DNA of 18,866 bases, from the NCBI GenBank assembly GCA_030044475.1, contig JASHVP010000176.1, positions 1-18,866 on the forward strand. Direction: 5' to 3'. This document shows positions 7,201 to 15,141 of this stretch, piece by piece. This stretch comes from Thermoplasmata archaeon. GTDB taxonomy: Archaea; Thermoplasmatota; Thermoplasmata; Lutacidiplasmatales; UBA184. The position numbers were made by a program, and so were the translations under genes. Positions within the stretch are counted from its first letter, which is position 1. Every line of letters begins with the position of its first letter. The notes beneath the pieces were generated by a model, which was not told the origin of the DNA, made no database searches, and saw only the letters and a list, made by a program, of their open reading frames with translations.

Positions 7201-7306
7201 CCCCACATTCGGTCCCACGGCCGATGACGGACGCCTCCGGGTGCGCCCCGCGGACGCTGGGGAAGCCGGGAACCTGCCGTCACAGAACGAACGGAGAGAG
7301 AGCAAC

Positions 7307-8638
7307 ATGAGCACACCGAATCCCAGCGGAACGAACGAATCGGTAACCGGCCCGAGCGTGCAACGCAAGCGGTCCGGCCAGATCGGGACAGGCATCGCGA
7401 TCGCCATCGCGGTGGTTCTCCTGCTGGTCGGGATCGCCGGCGGGTACGTGCTCGGTCACTCGACCAGTTCCTCGTCGACCAGCAGCAGTTCGAAGATCCA
7501 ACTCTCGGAGCTGGGATCGACGCTGTTGGAACCGCTCATTCAGGAGTGGGGCCCGCTGTATCAGGCCGTGAACCCGAACGTCATCGTCTCGGCGTCGGGC
7601 GGCGGCAGCGGTCAGGGCCAGTCGCACGCGGAGAACGGGCTCGTCAACATCGGCGCGTCCGACGCCTACCTCGCGAACGCGTCCCAGACCAGCCTGATCA
7701 ACGTGCCGGTCGCCATCTCGGCGCAGCTGATCTACTACAACCTCCAGACCATTCCGCTCTCGGAACACCTCAACCTGAACGGGACGATCCTCGCGATGAT
7801 CTACGAGGGCGCCATCACGTCGTGGAACGACCCCCTGATCCTGGCGGCCCAGAACGCCACGGTGCAGGCGCAGCTGAACAATCTCGCGAACGTCTCCTCG
7901 GAGGGCGAGCACATCTTCTACAGCATCCGCCAGGACACCTCCGGCGACACGTTCCTGTTCAGTTCCCTCTGCCAGGAGTCGTGGTCGGGCTGGACCTACG
8001 GGGCGAGCACAGGGGCCGTCTCCGGACTCACGGGACCTTACGTCATCGGCGGGATGGGCAACTCCGGAATGATCCTCGCGCTCGAGGGTCAGGTCAACTC
8101 GATCGGCTACGTCGGGATCAGCTACAAGAGCCAGGCCTCGGACGGGACCCCGGCGCTCGGCTACGCCGCGGTCGGGGACAACAACACCCTCGCGAACGGA
8201 ACGTACGCGGCGTCGGCCTCGAGCTACCTCCTCCCGACGAACGTGACGATCTCCCAGGATGCGAACCTCGGCCTCCAGCGGCTGGACTTCGCCCAGTATC
8301 AGACGTCGATCAGCCTGATCCTCGGCGGCAGCCCGCTCGGAGCGATCAACCTGACCCACGGCGGCGGCGGCACGGCTCCGACCTCCCAGTATCCGACGCC
8401 GTACCCGCTCGTCAACCTCGAGTACACGTTGATCAAGACCTCCCCGGTGTCGGGGAGCGCCGCGGTGACGGCGGCGGCCCTGCAGGCCACGGTCGCCTTC
8501 CTGTACTGGGCGATCACGTACGGGAACTTCAACACGTCCGGGGGACCGTCGCTCTCGATTTACGAGGTGAACTTCGTTCCGCTCACGGCCGAAGTGATCG
8601 GGCTCGACAGCCAGGAGCTCGCCAAGGTCACGTGGTAA
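7307..8638 (+). CDS. pstS: phosphate ABC transporter substrate-binding protein PstS
   Basis: A 443-residue extracellular phosphate-binding protein that delivers phosphate to PstCA. After a basic N-terminus comes one membrane helix (about residues 28-49), which probably anchors it since no lipobox cysteine is seen. A Ser/Thr linker (about 52-62) precedes the binding domain. Family motifs: GSTLLEPLIQEW, the phosphate-contact loop SGGGSGQGQ, the IGASDAYL strand, RQDTSGDTF (equivalent to the R-x-x-SGT contact) and IGYVGISY. Many N-x-S/T sequons fit a glycosylated surface protein. ATG 7307 is chosen because it follows GGAGAG (7293-7298) and directly precedes the anchor; upstream in-frame codons have no support. 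First gene of the pst operon; the next gene starts 27 nt after its stop. Confidence 0.94.
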   Translation: MSTPNPSGTNESVTGPSVQRKRSGQIGTGIAIAIAVVLLLVGIAGGYVLGHSTSSSSTSSSSKIQLSELGSTLLEPLIQEWGPLYQAVNPNVIVSASGGGSGQGQSHAENGLVNIGASDAYLANASQTSLINVPVAISAQLIYYNLQTIPLSEHLNLNGTILAMIYEGAITSWNDPLILAAQNATVQAQLNNLANVSSEGEHIFYSIRQDTSGDTFLFSSLCQESWSGWTYGASTGAVSGLTGPYVIGGMGNSGMILALEGQVNSIGYVGISYKSQASDGTPALGYAAVGDNNTLANGTYAASASSYLLPTNVTISQDANLGLQRLDFAQYQTSISLILGGSPLGAINLTHGGGGTAPTSQYPTPYPLVNLEYTLIKTSPVSGSAAVTAAALQATVAFLYWAITYGNFNTSGGPSLSIYEVNFVPLTAEVIGLDSQELAKVTW

Positions 8639-8665
8639 GTGGGCGCGGGGTAGTCCGGTAGCGTC

Positions 8666-9712
8666 GTGACGCCGTCGTCGTCCCCCGAGACGCCGGCGGC
8701 GTCCCCCCAACCCCTTCCTCCTCCCGAACCGGCGCCGTCGGAACGACGGCGTCGGAATCCGGTGCAGGTTCTCGGTCGGATCGTTCCGTGGATCCCGGCG
8801 CTCATCCCGGCCGCGCTGGTAGCGGCCGTCATCTGGGAGCTCCTGCTCTCCTCCGGACTGAGTCTCCGATTCTACCCGTGGCCTCCCGTGTTCCATCCGC
8901 CCCAGAGCTTCGGCTGGGAGTTCTTCGGCTCGCGGTGGAACCCGGCGCAAAATCAGTGGGGCATCATGGTGTTCATCGTCGGGTCGTTCCTCACCGCGGT
9001 GCCCGCCCTGTTCCTGTCGCTGTTCATCGGCCTGGGGATCGCGATCGCCTCCACGGCGTATCTGCCGAAGGTGATGACCCAGTTCCTCGACCCGTTCGTC
9101 GACCTGCTCGCCGGCATCCCCTCGGTCGTGTACGGCATCTGGGCGTTCATCGTGGTCGCCCCGTACTTCGGCCACGTCGTGAACCCCTGGGTGTACGACC
9201 ACTTCTCGGTCATCCCCGGGTTCGGGGGGACCCCTCCGTCCGAGCTCGGCACAGGGCTCCCCATCGGGATCTTCGTCCTCACCATCATGGCGCTCCCGAT
9301 CACGACCCTGCTCATCCGGGACGCTCTCCAGTCCCTCCCGAAGGACCTCTGGGAGAGCGGCCTGGCGCTGGGGGCGACCCGCTGGGAGGTGATGCGACGC
9401 GTCGCGATCCCGCACTCGACCCGCGGGATCCTGAGCGCCGCGCTCCTGGGCTTCGGGCGGGCGTTCAGCGAGACCGTCGCCCTCGCCATGGTCCTCAACA
9501 TCCAGTCCGGATACCCGGTGAATTTCTACCACGGCACGGCCACGCTCGCGACGTGGATGTTCACCAACTTGGACTCCGCCTACGGGAATTCCAGCTGGCT
9601 CGCCGCCCTCAGCGAGATGGCCCTCGTGCTCTTGGCGATCTCGCTCACGGTGAACCTCCTCGGCCGGCGGCTCGTCTCCAGCTTCATCGCGTACGAGATC
9701 GCGGGGTTGTGA
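8666..9712 (+). CDS. pstC: phosphate ABC transporter permease PstC
   Basis: A 348-residue permease subunit of the phosphate importer. After a Pro/Ser-rich cytoplasmic N-terminus (about residues 1-35) it has about six membrane helices, with a long external loop after the first that contains an aromatic-rich segment (YPWPPVFHPPQSFGWEFFGS). The ABC-permease coupling loop, which docks on PstB, is clear: LPKDLWESGLALGATRWEVM followed by GFGRAFSETVAL. The start GTG 8666 is supported by the reading frame and the 27-nt gap after pstS, although the preceding region has no strong ribosome binding site. The stop (9712) is 7 nt before the pstA ATG, so pstS-pstC-pstA-pstB-phoU form one transcription unit. 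Confidence 0.93.
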   Translation: MTPSSSPETPAASPQPLPPPEPAPSERRRRNPVQVLGRIVPWIPALIPAALVAAVIWELLLSSGLSLRFYPWPPVFHPPQSFGWEFFGSRWNPAQNQWGIMVFIVGSFLTAVPALFLSLFIGLGIAIASTAYLPKVMTQFLDPFVDLLAGIPSVVYGIWAFIVVAPYFGHVVNPWVYDHFSVIPGFGGTPPSELGTGLPIGIFVLTIMALPITTLLIRDALQSLPKDLWESGLALGATRWEVMRRVAIPHSTRGILSAALLGFGRAFSETVALAMVLNIQSGYPVNFYHGTATLATWMFTNLDSAYGNSSWLAALSEMALVLLAISLTVNLLGRRLVSSFIAYEIAGL

Positions 9713-9719
9713 GGGTCCG

Positions 9720-10652
9720 ATGGCCACCTCCACGCCGACCGGATCGGTCCTCCCGCGGGACGAGGTGCTCTTCGACCGGAGTCTTCGCACCCGCTGGCGG
9801 CTGGGGTTCGACCGGTGGATCGGCTGGCTCCTCCCCCTCCTGTTCCTCGTCGCGATCGTCCCGATCGTCGACCTCGTCTACTTCGTCGTGCGAGCGGCGT
9901 ACCCCGTTCTGTCGTGGGGCAATCTGACCAATACGCAGCCGTACGCCAACCAGAACGGAAACGCGGTCGGCCTGGCCCTCATCGGCACGTTCGACCTGAT
10001 GGCGATCGCGACGGCGGTGGCCGTCTTGCTCGGCCTGTTCGGGGGGATCGCCACCGCCGAATTCCTCTCCGAGCGGTCGGCCGGGTGGGTCCGGACGTCG
10101 GTCAACATGCTCGCGGGGACCCCGTCCGTGGTCGTGGGCTATTTCGGATACTTCGCCTTCGTCCTGTACTTCGGCTGGGGGCTCTCGCTGATCGCGGGGG
10201 CCTTGACCCTTTCGTTCTTCATGGTCCCGTACATCTTCCGAACGGTCGACCTCGCCTACACCTCCATCCCACGACCGATCCGCGAGGCGGCCCTCGGATC
10301 GGGGGCCCGGCCGTATCAGTACATCCTCAAGGTGGGTACGCCGATCGCGTTCCCGCAAGTCCTCACCGGAGTGTTCCTGGCGATGGCGATCGGGCTCGGC
10401 GAGACCGCGCCCATCGTGCTCACGACCCTCCCGTCCCTCCTCGTCCCGAGCTCCCTCAATTCGGGCGTCACCTTCCTCACGTACCTCATCTACGACGGGT
10501 TCAACCACCCCTCGACGGGACCGGGGAGCAATGAGCTGGCCAAGGCGTTCGAAGCCGCGTTCCTGGTGATGATGATCGTGATCGCCCTGAACGTGGTCGT
10601 GCGCGTCTTCGCGGCGCGCTACAAGAAGCGGCTCGAGGGGCTCTACCAATGA
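9720..10652 (+). CDS. pstA: phosphate ABC transporter permease PstA
   Basis: A 310-residue second permease subunit, forming the membrane channel with PstC. It has about six helices. The first is at roughly residues 37-58, and the loop after it contains NLTNTQPYANQNG. The coupling loop for PstB is IREAALGSGARPYQYILKVG, followed by the family's GLGETAPI motif. The ATG is preceded by GAGG at 9711-9714. The terminal TGA (10650-10652) overlaps the ATG of pstB (ATGA, 10649-10652), indicating translational coupling and balanced production of permease and ATPase. Confidence 0.94.
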   Translation: MATSTPTGSVLPRDEVLFDRSLRTRWRLGFDRWIGWLLPLLFLVAIVPIVDLVYFVVRAAYPVLSWGNLTNTQPYANQNGNAVGLALIGTFDLMAIATAVAVLLGLFGGIATAEFLSERSAGWVRTSVNMLAGTPSVVVGYFGYFAFVLYFGWGLSLIAGALTLSFFMVPYIFRTVDLAYTSIPRPIREAALGSGARPYQYILKVGTPIAFPQVLTGVFLAMAIGLGETAPIVLTTLPSLLVPSSLNSGVTFLTYLIYDGFNHPSTGPGSNELAKAFEAAFLVMMIVIALNVVVRVFAARYKKRLEGLYQ

Positions 10653-11425
10653 GCGGGGCGGCGCCGGAGGGTCCGGTCCTGTCGGTCGACCACCTGTCCG
10701 TGGTCTCCCGCGACTCGAAGAAGAAGATCCTGAACGACATCTCCCTGGATTTCCCCCCCCGGAGCCTCACGGCCGTGGTCGGGCCGTCCGGGTGTGGCAA
10801 GACGACGTTCGTCCGGACCCTGAACCGGATGACGGAGTTGACGCACAGCCTGCGCGTCTCCGGAGCCGTTCGGTACCTCGGTCAAGACATCTACCAGTCG
10901 AACGTCAACCCGGTCCTCGTCCGACGGCGGATCGGGATGGTCTTCCAGCGACCGACCGTGTTCCCGATGTCGGTCTTCGAGAACGCGGCGTTCGGACTGC
11001 GGATCCTGCACGAGTCCGACGCGGAGATCGACCGGGCCGTCACCGAGGCGCTCGTCCGGGCCGGACTGTGGGACGAGGTGAAGACCGACCTGAACGGGTC
11101 GGCCCTCGCGCTCTCCGGCGGGCAGCAGCAGCGGCTCTGCATCGCGCGCGCGCTCGCGGTCAAGCCCCGGGTCCTCCTGCTCGACGAGCCGACCAGCGCG
11201 CTCGACCCGGCGGCGACCCAGCGCATCGAGCAAACGATGCTCCGACTCAAGGAGGACGTCGTGCTCGTCCTGGTGACGCACAACGTCAGCCAGGCCGCGC
11301 GCGTGTCCGACCGCGTCGCCTTTTTGCACTCCGGGCGTCTCGTCGAGGTCGGCTCGACCGCCGACATGTTGGAGCGGCCGAAGGACCCGCTCACGGAGCA
11401 GTTCATCACGGGGAGGTTCGGATGA
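10649..11425 (+). CDS. pstB: phosphate ABC transporter ATP-binding protein PstB
   Basis: A 258-residue ABC ATPase, the usual length for PstB. It hydrolyses ATP on the cytoplasmic face to power phosphate import. Walker A GPSGCGKT at residues 45-52, Q-loop in GMVFQRPTVFP, ABC signature LSGGQQQRL from residue 155, Walker B VLLLDEP at 175-181 with Asp179 and Glu180, D-loop SALDP, and H-loop His in LVTHN. PstB hallmarks include the FVRTLNRM segment after Walker A and the VFPMSVFENAAFG stretch. It overlaps pstA upstream and phoU downstream by 4 nt each (ATGA). Confidence 0.97.
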   Translation: MSGAAPEGPVLSVDHLSVVSRDSKKKILNDISLDFPPRSLTAVVGPSGCGKTTFVRTLNRMTELTHSLRVSGAVRYLGQDIYQSNVNPVLVRRRIGMVFQRPTVFPMSVFENAAFGLRILHESDAEIDRAVTEALVRAGLWDEVKTDLNGSALALSGGQQQRLCIARALAVKPRVLLLDEPTSALDPAATQRIEQTMLRLKEDVVLVLVTHNVSQAARVSDRVAFLHSGRLVEVGSTADMLERPKDPLTEQFITGRFG

Positions 11426-12099
11426 CCGACGGAGGGGGCGAAGCGGACCACGACATTCGGCTTCTGAAGGAGCACGTCGGCGAGATGGCGAACCTCGCCA
11501 TCGGAATGGTGGCCGACGGGACGCGCGTGCTGCTGAACGCCGACCGCGACCTCCAGAAGTCGGTGACGGCCCGGGACGCGCCGCTCGACCGGTACGACGT
11601 GAACGTCGAGGCCGAAGCGATCCGGCTCGTGGCGATCCACCAACCGGAGGGGCGCGACCTCCGCACGCTGGAGGCGATCCTGAAGATCGCCAACTGCGTC
11701 GACCGGATCGGCCGACTCGGCTACGACCTCTCCCTCAACCTCTCCCCGGTCCCGCTGCCGACCTCGGAGACCCACGACCTGATCGCGAAGATGGACGAGC
11801 GATCGCGGGCGATGGTGGGACAGTCGATCCACGCGCTCCTGACCGACGATGCCGCGGAGGCGAAGGCCGTCTTCCAGATGGATGACGAGGTCGATGACCT
11901 CTACCGAAAACTTCGGGTGCGGCTCGTCGAGCTGCTCCGCGCCGGCGGCCCCACGACCGACCGGTACGCCTTCGAGCTGCTCGCTTCGCGGCACCTCGAG
12001 CGCGTCGCCGACAACGCGTGCAAGATCGCCGAGAAGGTCGTGTACGCGGTGACCGGCGAGCGACGATCGGAGTATTTCCCACCTCGCGCGACGAGTTGA
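11422..12099 (+). CDS. phoU: phosphate transport regulator PhoU
   Basis: A 225-residue all-helical protein with two PhoU repeats, each a three-helix bundle. Conserved acidic/polar motifs that bind metal clusters are visible: DRYDVNVEAEAIRLVAIHQP and EAILKIANCVDRIGRLGYD in the first repeat, MDDEVDDLYRKL and SRHLERVADNACKIAEKV in the second (the E-R-x-x-D-x-x-x-x-I-x-E signature). PhoU proteins restrain Pst activity and tune phosphate signalling. The gene overlaps pstB by 4 nt and ends the pst operon. The normal spacing and intact motifs argue for full function. No two-component partner (PhoR/PhoB) is seen, as is usual for archaea, where AbrB-PhoU-type regulators may take that role. Confidence 0.95.
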   Translation: MTDGGGEADHDIRLLKEHVGEMANLAIGMVADGTRVLLNADRDLQKSVTARDAPLDRYDVNVEAEAIRLVAIHQPEGRDLRTLEAILKIANCVDRIGRLGYDLSLNLSPVPLPTSETHDLIAKMDERSRAMVGQSIHALLTDDAAEAKAVFQMDDEVDDLYRKLRVRLVELLRAGGPTTDRYAFELLASRHLERVADNACKIAEKVVYAVTGERRSEYFPPRATS

Positions 12100-12136
12100 G
12101 GTCGGGGCGCCCGAGGCGACGGCTTCGTCGAAAGCG

Positions 12137-12143
12137 CCTTAGA
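12137..12143 (+). promoter_or_regulatory. candidate TATA box for tRNA-Glu
   Basis: CCTTAGA lies about 36 nt before the first base of the mature tRNA. This is a reasonable distance if transcription starts a few nucleotides upstream of the mature 5' end. It is the only AT-rich patch between phoU and the tRNA (12100-12175), a stretch that otherwise shows no gene. Confidence 0.35.
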
Positions 12144-12175
12144 GGCGACCCTCGTCCGGACGCCGATTGGGGGGC

Positions 12176-12250
12176 GCTCCCGTAGTCTAGTCCGGTCAAG
12201 GATTCGGCGCCTTCGACGCCGTAACGCGGGTTCGAATCCCGCCGGGAGCA
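12176..12250 (+). tRNA. tRNA-Glu (anticodon TTC)
   Basis: A 75-nt cloverleaf can be folded by hand. The acceptor stem GCTCCCG (12176-12182) pairs with CGGGAGC (12243-12249), with discriminator A12250. The D arm spans 12185-12203. The anticodon stem CGGCG (12205-12209) pairs with CGCCG (12217-12221), with a 7-nt loop CCTTCGA and anticodon TTC at 12212-12214. The T stem GCGGG (12226-12230) pairs with CCCGC (12238-12242) around TTCGAAT. No intron and no encoded CCA, as is common in archaea. It decodes glutamate GAA/GAG and lies between phoU and the second pstS-like gene on the same strand. Confidence 0.95.
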
Positions 12251-12280
12251 TCCCGACCCGTCCGGACCTCGCGGTCGGGA
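12251..12280 (+). terminator. inverted repeat directly after tRNA-Glu
   Basis: A perfect 8-bp inverted repeat, TCCCGACC (12251-12258) and GGTCGGGA (12273-12280), with a 14-nt loop begins at the base after the tRNA discriminator. It could be a 3' trailer hairpin guiding tRNA 3' processing or a transcription barrier. There is no T-run after it, so a classical archaeal terminator is not certain. Confidence 0.35.
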
Positions 12281-12378
12281 GGACGCCCCCGAAGTCGCCG
12301 GTGGGTTACCGAATCTACGAAGGACGAGTTCTTCCTCTTCCGGCCGGTCGTCCTGCGACGCCCCGGGAGAAGCCGGAC

Positions 12379-13995
12379 ATGACCGCCGCCCCACTCCCCA
12401 CCCCGCGGCCACGACGCGGGCCCGCCCTGGTCGGGGCTGTCATCGTGGCGACGATCGTGGTCGCGGTCGCCCTGTACGGCACGCATTCGGGCCCGTTTTC
12501 ATCCGCTCCGACGGGGTCGACTTCTCAAGGGCCACCGGCGGACTTTCCGGTCAGCTTCGCGGAATCCGGGTTGACACCCGGCCAAACCTGGTCGGTGAGG
12601 CTCGGCGGAACTACGAATTCGTCGAACGCGACCTCGATCGGCTTCGCCGAATCGAACGGGACCTACTCGTTCTCGGTTTCCGGGCCCGCGGGCGATACGA
12701 TCACCCCGGCGAACGGGACCGTACAGGTCGTCGGCCGCGCGATCGTCGACTCGGTCTCGTTCTTTTGCTTCTGCTCGGCCCAACAGACCCTCACGGTGGG
12801 GGGAAGCGCGGTCGCCTACCCCTTCAGCGCACTCGCCGCGGAGTGGTTCGAGCAGAACAATTCCGATGTCGTCGTCAGCGTCAACCAGGGCGGCAGCGAC
12901 GCCGGAATGCTCGCGGTGTGCGCGGGTCAGGTCGATGTTGGGGTCTCATCGACCCCGGAAACGGTTGGGACGCTCGACTCCCAGTTTGGATGTCAGGCTA
13001 CCCCCGTGATCGGAGTCGGCGCCTACGGAGTGGTGGATGTCGTCGTCGGCGCGAGTGACCCGCACGGACTCCTCAGTATCAGCTCCGACACGCTGACACT
13101 CCTCTACGACCGGGCGAGCTCGACGTCCCCGACCCTGATCGCGACCACCGAGAACGGGGCGACCTTGCCCGCCAACTATCCGGAGGGATCGCTCGCGTGG
13201 GACAATCTTCCCGCCGCGGTCGCCGGGGCCGAAATCGCCGGCGTGGCGGAGGAGCGGTCGTCCGGGTACGGTCCTCTCGGCGGCCCCGGCCAAGCCGCGG
13301 GGATGGGCCGTCTCTCGAACGACATCGTGACCCCCGCCGACGAACCGAGCCCGTGCGGATGGACGATCTGCGCCGGGCCGTTCGCCACGAATGGGAGTGT
13401 CTCCCCGTCCTCCGAAGTCGATCCCGCCGAGACCGACGGCGTTCTCGGATCCGTCCCGGCGTACGTCACGCAAGCGTTCGAGGCGCGACTTCTCGGCGCC
13501 GTCAGTCCGACTGCGTTTGCGACGAACTTCTCGACCCTTGGCTTTCAAGGCTGCGGAAATCAGGCCGAGCTCAGCGACTGCGGGATTGCGGTCGACTCGT
13601 CGTTCTCGACCAGCGCGGAACTACTGGAGGACGTTGCGGCGGACCCGAATTCCATCGGGTACGCCCCGGACTCTCTCGCCCGATCCGCGAGCGGGGTAGG
13701 GACCGACGGAATCGTCCCGTTCCTCGCGCGGAACCAAACCCTACGGCCCTCGAACGCGTCGACCGACTCCGCGGGGGGAGTTCTCCCGACCCTCGGGGAG
13801 AACGGGTCGATCGCCGCCGGAGTCGACAACTCGACCAACGTCAGCCAGTACGCCGGCTGGATCCCGTTCGTCTATGTCACGGTGGAGCCCCTCACCGGAG
13901 AACCGGAGCGATATCTCCAATTCCTCTACGACCCCGCGACCAACGCGGAGCTCTGCCTCGATGCGGGGGGCCTCACGAGCCCCTACTCGCTCTGA
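12379..13995 (+). CDS. second PstS-like phosphate-binding protein with N-terminal beta domain
   Basis: A 538-residue surface protein. One membrane anchor (about residues 16-34) is followed by a Ser/Thr/Pro linker. Residues about 55-130 form a beta-sandwich-like repeat (VSFAESGLTPGQTW, then NGTYSFSV) of a type common in surface proteins of Thermoplasmatota. Residues about 137-538 are a PstS-like binding domain: TVGGSAVAYPFSALAAEW, the loop NQGGSDAGM, VDVGVSSTPE, GVGAYGVVDVVV, NSIGYAPDSL, and a C-terminal YVTVEPLTGEPERYLQFL as in PstS. Several cysteines (FFCFC near 129-132, CGWTIC, CGNQAELSDC) suggest disulfides. ATG 12379 follows GGGAGA (12365-12370) and starts directly before the anchor; the more upstream GTG 12301 lies too far from it. 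It may feed the same PstCA or act as a phosphate sensor or high-affinity variant. Binding specificity is inferred. Confidence 0.8.
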   Translation: MTAAPLPTPRPRRGPALVGAVIVATIVVAVALYGTHSGPFSSAPTGSTSQGPPADFPVSFAESGLTPGQTWSVRLGGTTNSSNATSIGFAESNGTYSFSVSGPAGDTITPANGTVQVVGRAIVDSVSFFCFCSAQQTLTVGGSAVAYPFSALAAEWFEQNNSDVVVSVNQGGSDAGMLAVCAGQVDVGVSSTPETVGTLDSQFGCQATPVIGVGAYGVVDVVVGASDPHGLLSISSDTLTLLYDRASSTSPTLIATTENGATLPANYPEGSLAWDNLPAAVAGAEIAGVAEERSSGYGPLGGPGQAAGMGRLSNDIVTPADEPSPCGWTICAGPFATNGSVSPSSEVDPAETDGVLGSVPAYVTQAFEARLLGAVSPTAFATNFSTLGFQGCGNQAELSDCGIAVDSSFSTSAELLEDVAADPNSIGYAPDSLARSASGVGTDGIVPFLARNQTLRPSNASTDSAGGVLPTLGENGSIAAGVDNSTNVSQYAGWIPFVYVTVEPLTGEPERYLQFLYDPATNAELCLDAGGLTSPYSL

Positions 13996-14060
13996 CTCAC
14001 GGGGGAGGGACGGCTGGTCGGACCGACGCTTACGACCTGACAATAGGCTCCGTATGACAA

Positions 14061-14074
14061 CTATAGACTATAGA
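14061..14074. promoter_or_regulatory. tandem CTATAGA operator upstream of AbrB-PhoU gene
   Basis: Two perfect CTATAGA copies abut at 14061-14067 and 14068-14074. The stretch 14061-14073 is also a perfect 13-bp palindrome (CTATAG-A-CTATAG), fitting a symmetrical dimeric DNA-binding protein. It lies just upstream of the likely TATA box CTTAAGG (14082-14088), a position suiting autoregulation by the AbrB-like domain of the downstream gene. Confidence 0.55.
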
Positions 14075-14081
14075 TTGAATG

Positions 14082-14088
14082 CTTAAGG
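14082..14088 (+). promoter_or_regulatory. candidate TATA box of the AbrB-PhoU gene
   Basis: CTTAAGG is centred about 34 nt before ATG 14119 and would give a very short leader. It resembles the CCTTAACC and CCTTAGA boxes seen before other genes in this window. Confidence 0.45.
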
Positions 14089-14118
14089 CTTCGTATTCGC
14101 TCGTTGCCCCGGTCGAGC

Positions 14119-15135
14119 ATGGAGGGTCGAAAGCTCCAGCTGGCCGGAAAGTCGACCTTCCTCGTCTCGCTCCCGAAGCGCTGGGTGACGAGTGCAGGGC
14201 TCAAGGCGGGAGACGCGCTGTTCGTCGACACCGAATCCGACGGTTCGGTTTCGGTCCGTCCCCGCTCCGGGGATCGACCCCAGATCCGACGCAAGATTTT
14301 CGTGGAGAAGGGCGAGGAGTCGCGCGACCACCTGCTGCGCAAGTTCATCGGAGCCTATGTCACCGGTTTCGGTCTCATCGAAATCCGGTTTGCCCCGGAC
14401 CGGGGGCCGTTCGTGCGGCGGGTCGCCCGGGAGTTCTGTCGCTTGGTGATCGGTCCCGAAGTCATCGAGGAGACCCGCAACTCGATCGTCGTCCAGGACT
14501 TGTCCGATCCGACGGAGCTGAGCTCGGAAAAGTGTCTCCGCCGGATGCACCTGACGGTGCGCACGATGCTCGAGGACGCCGTGCTCGCCATCAAGACGGG
14601 GGACGAGAACCTCGCTCGGGACGTCGACCAGCGAGGGCAGGACGTCAATCGTCTGTATTGGATGGTGGCGAAGCAATACCACCTTGCCCACTCCGCCCCC
14701 CTACCGTCCTCGGATCGATCCACGGCGGCCGTCATTCACGGGCACCGGTTGATCGCCAAGATCCTCGAGCGGGTCGGGTATCACGCGCAGCGAATCGCCG
14801 GGACCTACGCTGTGCTGGCGGAGTCGAAGACCATCGACGCGAAGCTCTGGAAGGAGATTGAGGACGTGCGAACGTCGGCCGTGTCCATCCTCGACAAGTC
14901 GTTCCACGCGCTGGTCACCCGAGACCTCGAGGTGGCCAATCAGGCGATCGACAGTCGGGCCGAGCATCAGCGCCTCGTCGATACGCTGGCCCATCGCGTA
15001 TCCACGCGAAAAGGAGCCGAACTGCTCGCCCTCGGCTCCCTGGTCGATAGCCTGGGGCGAACGGCCGCCTACGCGGCCGAGATCGCCGAGGAGACGATCG
15101 ACCTCGCGGTCCTGATGAATCCGGTGGCTTCGTAA
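14119..15135 (+). CDS. AbrB-PhoU phosphate-responsive transcriptional regulator
   Basis: A 338-residue regulator with two parts. Residues 1-45 form a SpoVT/AbrB-type swapped-hairpin DNA-binding domain (RKLQLAGKSTFLVSLPKRWV, then GLKAGDALFV). The remainder is a PhoU-like helical region of two bundles, with MHLTVRTMLEDAVLAI and GHRLIAKILERVGYHAQRIA. Archaeal AbrB-PhoU proteins are annotated as phosphate uptake regulators, and the neighbourhood here supports that. ATG 14119 is chosen because the AbrB fold begins immediately after it; the TTG at 14104 in the same frame would add unneeded residues. The gene is convergent with the ExeA-like ATPase gene, 6 nt between stops. It probably binds the CTATAGA boxes at 7161, 14061 and 16932, including its own promoter; that link is inference. 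Confidence 0.88.
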   Translation: MEGRKLQLAGKSTFLVSLPKRWVTSAGLKAGDALFVDTESDGSVSVRPRSGDRPQIRRKIFVEKGEESRDHLLRKFIGAYVTGFGLIEIRFAPDRGPFVRRVAREFCRLVIGPEVIEETRNSIVVQDLSDPTELSSEKCLRRMHLTVRTMLEDAVLAIKTGDENLARDVDQRGQDVNRLYWMVAKQYHLAHSAPLPSSDRSTAAVIHGHRLIAKILERVGYHAQRIAGTYAVLAESKTIDAKLWKEIEDVRTSAVSILDKSFHALVTRDLEVANQAIDSRAEHQRLVDTLAHRVSTRKGAELLALGSLVDSLGRTAAYAAEIAEETIDLAVLMNPVAS

Positions 15136-15141
15136 CGGCGG

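Larger units (their letters stand above)
7061..7306. promoter_or_regulatory. divergent regulatory region between truA and pstS
   Basis: This 246-bp non-coding region serves two genes. Near 7099-7105 is the AT-rich box likely used by truA (minus strand). The stretch 7161-7206 is the most AT-rich part and contains two operator-like CTATtGA/CTATAGA copies followed by a GATAAAA box, which face pstS. The rest (about 7207-7292) would be the pstS leader, with no clear riboswitch or long hairpin that I can see. It ends in GGAGAG at 7293-7298, a plausible ribosome binding site for ATG 7307. Confidence 0.6.

Noticed and set aside
7280..9790. An 836-codon open frame on the minus strand across pstS and pstC
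   Set aside because: The product is a charged repeat-like sequence typical of shadow frames, while both plus-strand genes show conserved family motifs.
12301..12378. GTG 12301 as the start of the second PstS-like protein
   Set aside because: It would place 26 polar residues with no support before the membrane anchor; ATG 12379 has a ribosome binding site and directly precedes the anchor.
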